Below, piece after piece: positions 59,058-64,000 of a stretch of DNA of 64,000 bases. The position numbers and the translations under genes were made by a program. The notes under the pieces were generated by a model. That model was not told the origin of the DNA and made no database searches. It saw nothing but the letters and a program-made list of their open reading frames with translations. The DNA comes from Desulfobulbus propionicus (GTDB lineage: Bacteria; Desulfobacterota; Desulfobulbia; Desulfobulbales; Desulfobulbaceae), in assembly GCA_002748755.1 (NCBI GenBank), contig PDTD01000015.1, positions 47,768-111,767 on the forward strand, written 5' to 3'. Numbering within the stretch: position 1 is the stretch's first letter; every line of letters begins with the position of its first letter.

Positions 59058-59813
59058 TCAAAAACAATATCTCTCAAGATCGTATGAAATCGCTGAAAGT
59101 AATGATTCTGTAGATGAGTTTATAAAAAAATGGTTACCTTCAATTTTGTGTATTAAAAACTCCTTTGATGTGTATTTATTCCAAGGTATCATAACATCCT
59201 TAGGCCCTTCCTTATCATTACTTCCATAGAATGCAGAAATAGGAATATCAAGAGGATCTTCTTTTTTATGATTATATGTCTCTTCAATAGCTAAATCGGC
59301 CCTTATAATTGGAATATATAACCTCATAATTTCTTTATTTTCAAGAATAGCATTAGGAGTTCCAGAAAATCTTTTCAATCCTTCAACAAGTTCTTCTTCA
59401 GGAAGATGATGTAGTGGTGAAGGCTCTGGAATATGAGGAGCCCTTGCTGCCGCCACAAGCAGATGTAGGGGAGAAGGAAGGCTTTTCCTACGTAGTTCCC
59501 GAGCGAGTTCAAAGGCAACCAAGGCACCAGTACTATAGCCAAAAAAAGCAAATGGCATATCTAAGTAATCCTGTAAAGAGGATAAAAGCTCATCTACCAA
59601 CACATGAACATCTGCTATCGGCGCCTCGGAGATACGGCTTTCCCTACCGGGAGGCTGTACCGCATAAATTTCTATCTTTTCAGGTAAAATGTCATTCCAT
59701 ATCCTGAAAATTGATGCCCCTCCCCCTGCGTAGGGAAAGCAGAACAACCGTACTTGAGGAGTTTTTCTTCTATAGGGAACTATACTCTTTGAATCAGATA
59801 AATTATGCACCAC
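59058..59813 (-). CDS. Type II thioesterase, second copy
   Basis: The 251-residue product has VRLFCFPYAGGGASIFRIW, IEIYAVQPPGRES, nucleophile elbow FFGYSTG (Ser94), LRADLAIEETYNH-type segment (IIRADLAIEETYN) and the catalytic His in EGNHFFINS. It opens the four-gene operon thioesterase, NusG-like, aryl-AMP ligase, salicylate synthase. It is clearly related to the copy at 54.0 kb but not a recent duplicate, with many differences throughout. Confidence 0.92.
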   Translation of the reverse strand: MVHNLSDSKSIVPYRRKTPQVRLFCFPYAGGGASIFRIWNDILPEKIEIYAVQPPGRESRISEAPIADVHVLVDELLSSLQDYLDMPFAFFGYSTGALVAFELARELRRKSLPSPLHLLVAAARAPHIPEPSPLHHLPEEELVEGLKRFSGTPNAILENKEIMRLYIPIIRADLAIEETYNHKKEDPLDIPISAFYGSNDKEGPKDVMIPWNKYTSKEFLIHKIEGNHFFINSSTESLLSAISYDLERYCF

Positions 59814-60193
59814 AGTCTACGATGTTTTTATTTTTATTAATATTTTCAGTATGTTGAAACAAAAAGAGGAAAGTCGGTGTGATACGGTATCGAGACATAG
59901 TCCTCTCCCCTTTCATCCAACGAAAATCAACACAACGCTGATGAATGGATTACGGCTACCCTCTCCGCAAACACAAAGATATGAAAAATGAGGCGCTTCT
60001 CTGCTCTGTGGCAAGGGAAACGGTTTATAGTCGGGCTAAATAATCATGTTCTATAAGCCTAAAAAGTATATACACTATGAAAACAAATAGCTCAATATAA
60101 AATTATTAGCCAAATGCAGGATAACTTAGACAAATAACTCTATTATTTGGCAACTTACTATTTTTACGTTTTTTAAAGTCCTTCTCGTGGCTG
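59814..60193. other. Upstream region of the salicylate operon
   Basis: 380 AT-rich bases. The promoter of the operon should be here, but I could not single out convincing hexamers or a clear Fur box. It ends at an IS fragment. Confidence 0.4.
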
Positions 60194-60319
60194 TGGCCCC
60201 AAAAAACTGGATAATGTGGTAAGCTATAAGTCAGACCAAATTCAGCTGGATCTAACAATGGAAAAAAACGCCAAACACACAGTCCACAGTTCAAGGCAAA
60301 GGTTGCTTGAGCAGCCATT
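60194..60319 (+). mobile_element. IS3-type 5' fragment
   Basis: The same sequence as the element that begins at 63744: TGGCCCC-AAAAACTGGA, AAGCTATAAGTCAGACCA, CACACAGTCCACAGTT, AAGGTTGCTTGAGCAGCCAT. The start codon context is damaged and one base is missing after the ATG at 60258. It stops abruptly at 60319, where an IS66 fragment begins. Confidence 0.85.
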
Positions 60320-61081
60320 GATTCGCATAGCCTTACCAGCACCGCAGATTATTCCTAAATCCATAGCCAGCACAGGACTGCTGGCAGCCTGACGGCCAAG
60401 TTCATCGATCACCTTCCTTATTATCGCCAAGAACAGCAGTTCAAACGGTTGGGCATCGAGCTTGCCCGTACCCTGATGTGCCGCTGGGCCATGCAAGTTG
60501 CCTCTGCCTGTCAACCGCTGTTCAACCAGCTGCAGGATGAATTGCAGGACAGTGATTACATCAATATCGATGAAATTACGGTGCAGGTTGTAAAGGAGCC
60601 GGGTCCTGACCCCACTACCAAATCCTATATGTGGCTGTTCCGTCGAGGTGATCCGCACAGACAAGTACTTTTGTATCAGTATCATCCGACCAGAAGCGGC
60701 GATGTGGTGCGCGATGATCTCGGCGATTTCAAGGGATACGTACAGACTGACGGGTATGCTGGGGACGATTTCCTTGATCACCGCAAAGACATTCAGCATA
60801 TCGGGTGTCTTGTCCATGCCCGGCGTACGTTTGCTGATATCGTCAAGGCCCAGGGCAAGAAAGCCAAACCTGGGAGTGCGCATAAAGGGGTTGCCTTCTT
60901 CAGTAAACTTTACAAGAAAAAAAAGATGTGCCGTGATGAACATCTTCCCCCTGAAGAAATTTATCAACGGAACCAGAAACACTCCAAACCGATATTGGAC
61001 GACTTGAAAAGCTGGCTTGAGAAAAAAATAGAGCAGGTACCAACAAAAACGGCAGTGGACCCAATTGATTGGACAGCCTGA
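60320..61081 (+). pseudogene. IS66-family transposase (TnpC) central fragment
   Basis: Plus strand reads LPAPQIIPKSIASTGLLAA, frameshift, then TAKFIDHLPYYRQEQQFKRL, YINIDEITVQVVKEPGPDPT (first Asp), SYMWLFRRGDPHRQVLLYQY, GYVQTDGYAGDDFLDH, HIGCLVHARRTFADIV, ending KTAVDPIDWTA. The N-terminal zinc finger and the C-terminus are absent. It differs from the IS66 remnant at 39.9 kb, which keeps the other end, so the two may be of different subgroups. Confidence 0.85.
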
Positions 61082-61118
61082 TGGGTGAGATAAGCTACAA
61101 GCCCTGAGATTAAAATAT

Positions 61119-62537
61119 GGTTCCTCAGCAGAATCTGTGGATAAATTGGGAGAGTAAGCTCTAAAATTATCAGAAATCACCTCCCCATTATGGGGTGAAA
61201 AAACAAAGCATCTCGTTGTATATTTTGGAATTATGAATAGCAACCAAACCGTCCAAATCCAAAACAAAACAACGAGATACAGATAAAATCTATACTGAAT
61301 AACATGCAAACGCACAATGGTTCGTTTACGGAACCGTGAGACTGGTGGAACAAGGCGAAAAGTAGAGCCTTGAAATTGAAATAAGATCGCGTAAAGGAAG
61401 CAAACCTACTTGTTCTATTTGCGGAAAAAAATGTGCCGATTACGATACTCAGCCCGTTCGCAGATTTGAATTCGTTCCCTTTTGGGGTATCGCTGCTTTT
61501 TCCTGTATGCTATGCGCCGGGTAGATTGTCCTAGCTGCGGGATAAAGGTTGAACGCGTGCCCTGGGCAAAGGGAAAAAGACATTTGACAAACACATACCA
61601 GTGGTTTCTTGCTGGTTGGGCAAAACGTCTTTCGTGGCTGGAGGTTGCCCGTTGTTTTCGAACCTCCTGGGAAAATGTTTTCCGCTCGGTTCAGATGGCT
61701 GTTGAATGGGGGCTTGAGCACAGAGAACTGGAAAATATTGAAACAATCGGTACCGACCAAATCTGCTGGCGAAAACGAAGCGATACTTTTATCACTTTGG
61801 TTTACCAACTTGATGCAGGCAAAAGACGCTTGCTTTGGATAGGAAAAAACCGAACGGCAAAAACCTACCGTGGATTCTTTGAATGGTTGGGAACCGAGCG
61901 TTGCAAACGATTGCGATGTATTTGCACCGACATGTGGAAACCGTATTTGCAAATCATTGCTGAAATGGCCCCTGATGCCGTCAATGTTCTTGATCGGTTT
62001 CATATAATGAGCCACATGAATAAAGCGATAGATAAGGTAAGGGCCAGAGAAACAAAAGAACTGAGAGAGACAGGGAAAGCACCTGTTCTTAAAAAGAGCC
62101 GCTGGTGTTTTCTTAAGCGTCCAGAGAACCTGACTAAAAAACAGGTCGACAAACTGGCCGATTTGCTCAAGTGCAACACAAGAAAGATTAGGGCTTATCT
62201 CCCCAAGGAGGATTTCCAGCACTTCTGGGAGCATAAATCCCCTGCATGGGCAGGAAAATTTCTTGATCAGTGGTGCACGAGAACCATGCGTTCCCGAATT
62301 GATCCGATGAAGAAAGTAGCAAAGATGCTGCGCAGTCATAAGCCTCTTCTACTCAATTGGTTTCTGGCAAAAAATACCATTGCTCTTGGGTGTGTTGAAG
62401 GATTTAATAACAAGGCAAAAGTGGTCACAAAAAGATCGTATGGTTTTCGGTCTTATTACCAGTTAAAAACTGCTCTATATCATACACTTGGAGACTTGCC
62501 TGAATTACAATCCACCCACAGATTCTGCTGAGGAGCC
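61119..62537 (+). mobile_element. ISL3-family insertion sequence with terminal inverted repeats
   Basis: Left end GGTTCCTCAGCAGAATCTGT and right end (reverse complement) GGCTCCTCAGCAGAATCTGT match at 19 of 20 positions. The span is 1419 bases and contains one transposase reading frame. No 8-base target duplication is evident at the flanks. Confidence 0.88.
61303..62531 (+). pseudogene. ISL3-family transposase with N-terminal defects
   Basis: The N-terminal part reads FVYGTVRLVEQGEK then a TAG stop, and continues with the zinc finger (SKPTCSICGKKCADYDTQPV, RRFEFVPFWGIAAF). A frameshift follows, after which one long frame from 61482 carries AMRRVDCPSCGIKVERVPWA, IGTDQICWRKRSDTFITLVY, CICTDMWKPYLQIIAEMAPD (Asp), VLDRFHIMSHMNKAIDKVRA and ALGCVEGFNNKAKVVTKRSY (Glu). 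The C-terminus lies within the right inverted repeat. Two lesions suggest it is inactive. Confidence 0.85.
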
Positions 62538-62638
62538 GACAACAACATCATCGTTGGTGATGGTTTGTTTGCGGTAAGTGAATAGCTTGGTCAGAGAGAT
62601 ACTATGACCGATGTACGCTCCGAACGTACGGGAAAATT

Positions 62639-62761
62639 GAGGCCGGTGAACTATTACACCTTTTTGACAGTACAATTGTGGCAATAGCGATTACCGACCG
62701 GCTCGTTTATAACTCGGAGATCCTTGTCATGGAGGGCAAAAGTTATCGAAAAAGATCATAA
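62639..62761 (+). pseudogene. IS21 IstB C-terminal remnant
   Basis: About 40 codons read EAGELLHLFDSTIVAIAITD RLVYNSEILVMEGKSYRKRS and a stop, the tail of IstB-type ATPases (normally FGDP, ATAILDRLLHHS, GESYRL). The rest is absent. Confidence 0.65.
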
Positions 62762-63037
62762 AGCCAAAATACAATCAGCTGGTACCATGAAGGAAATATT
62801 CGTCTTGTCGCATTTGTGGCTGTTTTTTATCCTTTGATTACATTGACAAAAAAATTCATCATGACTCATTCCTGTGAGAAAAATGAAGAAGTACTTTATG
62901 AGGCACTTACTATAGTTTAATCAAAAAAAGACCAACTCTTCATAAGAAATCCGGGTTATAGGCACTTTGCAAATTTATATAGATTTAAAAAGGTCATTCA
63001 GTTATACTTAGATTGATCATACTTTTTTTTAAATATT
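62762..63037. other. AT-rich upstream region of the ZinT-like gene
   Basis: No gene seen. The downstream part merges into the candidate operators of the next entries. Confidence 0.4.
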
Positions 63038-63058
63038 GTTAACGTTTATAACGTTGAC
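63038..63058 (+). promoter_or_regulatory. Candidate operator palindrome upstream of the ZinT-like gene
   Basis: GTTAACGTT TAT AACGTTGAC: 9-base arms with one mismatch around a 3-base centre, 30 bases before the start codon. The shape and place suit a metalloregulator such as Zur, but the sequence only loosely resembles known Zur boxes. Confidence 0.5.
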
Positions 63059-63061
63059 TAC

Positions 63062-63077
63062 GAACAATTATCATTAT
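63062..63077 (+). promoter_or_regulatory. Fur-box-like sequence overlapping the translation start region
   Basis: GAACAATTATCATTAT; its reverse complement contains ATAATGATAAT, 11 bases identical to the consensus Fur box. It lies 11 bases before the ATG, where binding would block expression. Confidence 0.4.
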
Positions 63078-63088
63078 GGAGATTTAAA

Positions 63089-63727
63089 ATGAGAAAAAAA
63101 TTGTTCACGGCCCTGTTTTTACTTGTTTTCATTTTTTGTAATACTGCATTTGCCACCAATAAGGAAAAAGAAGGAGTTTCTGATCTCACACCCTGGCTTG
63201 GGTATTCTGTATCGATACTGAAATTGTATCAGGGGGAAGTAGCAAATAAATATTTTGCTGAGGTCAAAAAACATGCCCCTGAAGGATACACCATAGAAAT
63301 GGTTAAAGATTTTATTTATAATCAGTTTTCATCAAAATTTAATTCCTTGCGTGTTATCGATGAAAACACGATTACCATCGATAACAAGATTACTGGAGAT
63401 TATGCTTATGTTGGCAGCATCAATACAGTATGGAAAAACCAAAAAAAAATTACCTGGGAAATTTTTAAGACAGACTCGAAAGAGATGATTGAAGCCGGGT
63501 ACAAATATTTCCTCTTTTTTCCATTTCACCAGCATGGCAAAAATTCTTTAAGACACGCTCATCTCAGGTACGGCAATGAAAATTTTGACTATTTGGTAAC
63601 TGATCCATCGGTACAGTCTTGGTGGCCCACCATATATCAGCCTGAAAAAACCGATGAGTCCAAAATTATGGCTCAAATGATAGAAAAGGCAAAATTGCAG
63701 GCTTCAATGCTTCCTCAACTAAAGTAG
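63089..63727 (+). CDS. ZinT-like periplasmic metal-binding protein
   Basis: Exported protein with a signal peptide (KKLFTALFLLVFIFCNTAFA, cleavage after ~23). The 212-residue product has the layout of ZinT/YodA: an N-terminal WLGYSVSILKLYQGEVANKY segment, then FPFHQHGKNSLRHAHLRYG with three histidines where E. coli ZinT has its zinc site, and SWWPTIYQPEKTDESKIMAQ matching the ENWPTYYPYQL segment. It probably buffers or hands over Zn. Similarity is moderate, so the identity is likely but not certain. It stands alone between IS remnants, with an ATGGAG ribosome binding site eight bases upstream. Confidence 0.7.
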   Translation: MRKKLFTALFLLVFIFCNTAFATNKEKEGVSDLTPWLGYSVSILKLYQGEVANKYFAEVKKHAPEGYTIEMVKDFIYNQFSSKFNSLRVIDENTITIDNKITGDYAYVGSINTVWKNQKKITWEIFKTDSKEMIEAGYKYFLFFPFHQHGKNSLRHAHLRYGNENFDYLVTDPSVQSWWPTIYQPEKTDESKIMAQMIEKAKLQASMLPQLK

Positions 63728-63743
63728 CCAATACGGATGGCGG

Positions 63744-64000
63744 TGGCCCCCAAAAACTGGACAATGTGGTAAGCTATAAGTCAGACCATATTCAGGAGGA
63801 TCTGACAATGGGTAAAAAACGCAAAACACACAGTCCACAGTTTAAGGCAAAGGTTGCTTGAGCAGCCATTCAAAACGACGAAACAATGTCTCAAATCGCC
63901 AGCAGATTCGGTGTCCATCCTACCATGGTTTCCAACTGGAAACGACAAATGCTCGAAGGTGCCGCCGACATCTTTGACAAGAGCAACAAATCCAGAAAAC
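63744..64000 (+). mobile_element. IS3-family element, left end and partial orfA
   Basis: Begins TGGCCCCCAAAAACTGGACA and runs off the window. orfA starts at 63808 behind AGGAGGA: MGKKRKTHSPQFKAKVA, then an in-frame TGA, then AAIQNDETMSQIASRFGVHP and MVSNWKRQMLEGAADIFDKS, a typical helix-turn-helix. The TGA at codon 18 also occurs in the fragment at 60.2 kb. Confidence 0.85.

Noticed and set aside
60242-61315. Open minus frame of 357 codons
   Set aside because: It is antisense to the IS66 TnpC fragment, whose plus-strand translation matches the family; the minus frame has no recognisable domains.
61449-62339. Open minus frame of 296 codons
   Set aside because: Antisense to the ISL3 transposase; no family-like sequence.
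63855-63865. In-frame TGA in orfA read as selenocysteine
   Set aside because: No SECIS-like hairpin is evident after the codon, and transposases of this family do not use selenocysteine; a mutation shared by descent is simpler.
1-64000. CRISPR arrays, rRNA genes, replication origin
   Set aside because: No regularly spaced repeats, no rRNA-like sequence and no DnaA-box cluster were seen.

Overview
The window comes from a sulfate-reducing (or sulfur-disproportionating) bacterium, most likely Desulfobacterota of the Desulfobulbales type. It carries aprBA (APS reductase) next to qmoABC, beside an ancestral-style ribosomal/RNA polymerase supercluster. This is a gene-content inference; no 16S rRNA is present. 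Almost everything from 0 to 38 kb reads on the minus strand and looks like conserved chromosome.

Region 1 (20.3 to 0 kb, minus): four tRNAs (Thr-UGU, Tyr-GUA, Gly-UCC, Thr-GGU), tuf, rpmG, tRNA-Trp, secE, nusG, rplKAJL, rpoBC, rpsLG, fusA, a dead tuf fragment, rpsJ, rplCDWB. A strong promoter (TTGACA, 17 nt, TAGACT) stands ahead of the first tRNA. A perfect 15-bp hairpin lies between rplL and rpoB. The second tuf copy, expected after fusA, survives only as a 3' remnant with two in-frame stops and a one-base deletion.

Region 2 (20.4 to 28.5 kb, minus): aprB-aprA, a terminator, then qmoA-qmoB-qmoC and a final terminator. This is the electron-transfer module of dissimilatory sulfate reduction.

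Region 3 (28.5 to 38.3 kb, minus): ftsK, nusB, ribH, ribBA, ribE, two TPR genes, a HEAT-type gene and ribF. A dispersed intergenic repeat of about 210 bp, containing a large imperfect hairpin, occurs three times (32.3, 38.5 and 39.5 kb).

Region 4 (39.2 to 64 kb): an accessory region that starts just past a solitary tRNA-Leu(CAG). It is AT-rich in parts and full of broken insertion sequences (IS66, IS1634, IS4/DUF4372, IS3, an ISNCY-like element, ISL3, an IS21 istB tail). Between them lie pieces of what looks like an iron-acquisition island. One piece is a TonB-energising module (DUF3450, large exbB, small exbB, exbD) split by IS debris and lacking tonB. The other is a salicylate-siderophore cluster: type II thioesterase, LoaP/RfaH-like NusG paralogue, aryl-AMP ligase, salicylate synthase, a second thioesterase, cysteine synthase, and a DAHP synthase homologue that has lost nearly all metal and PEP ligands. 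No NRPS/PKS megasynthase is present, and an ABC exporter survives only as a ghost. A ZinT-like periplasmic protein with candidate metalloregulator sites closes the region, followed by the start of another IS3-type element.
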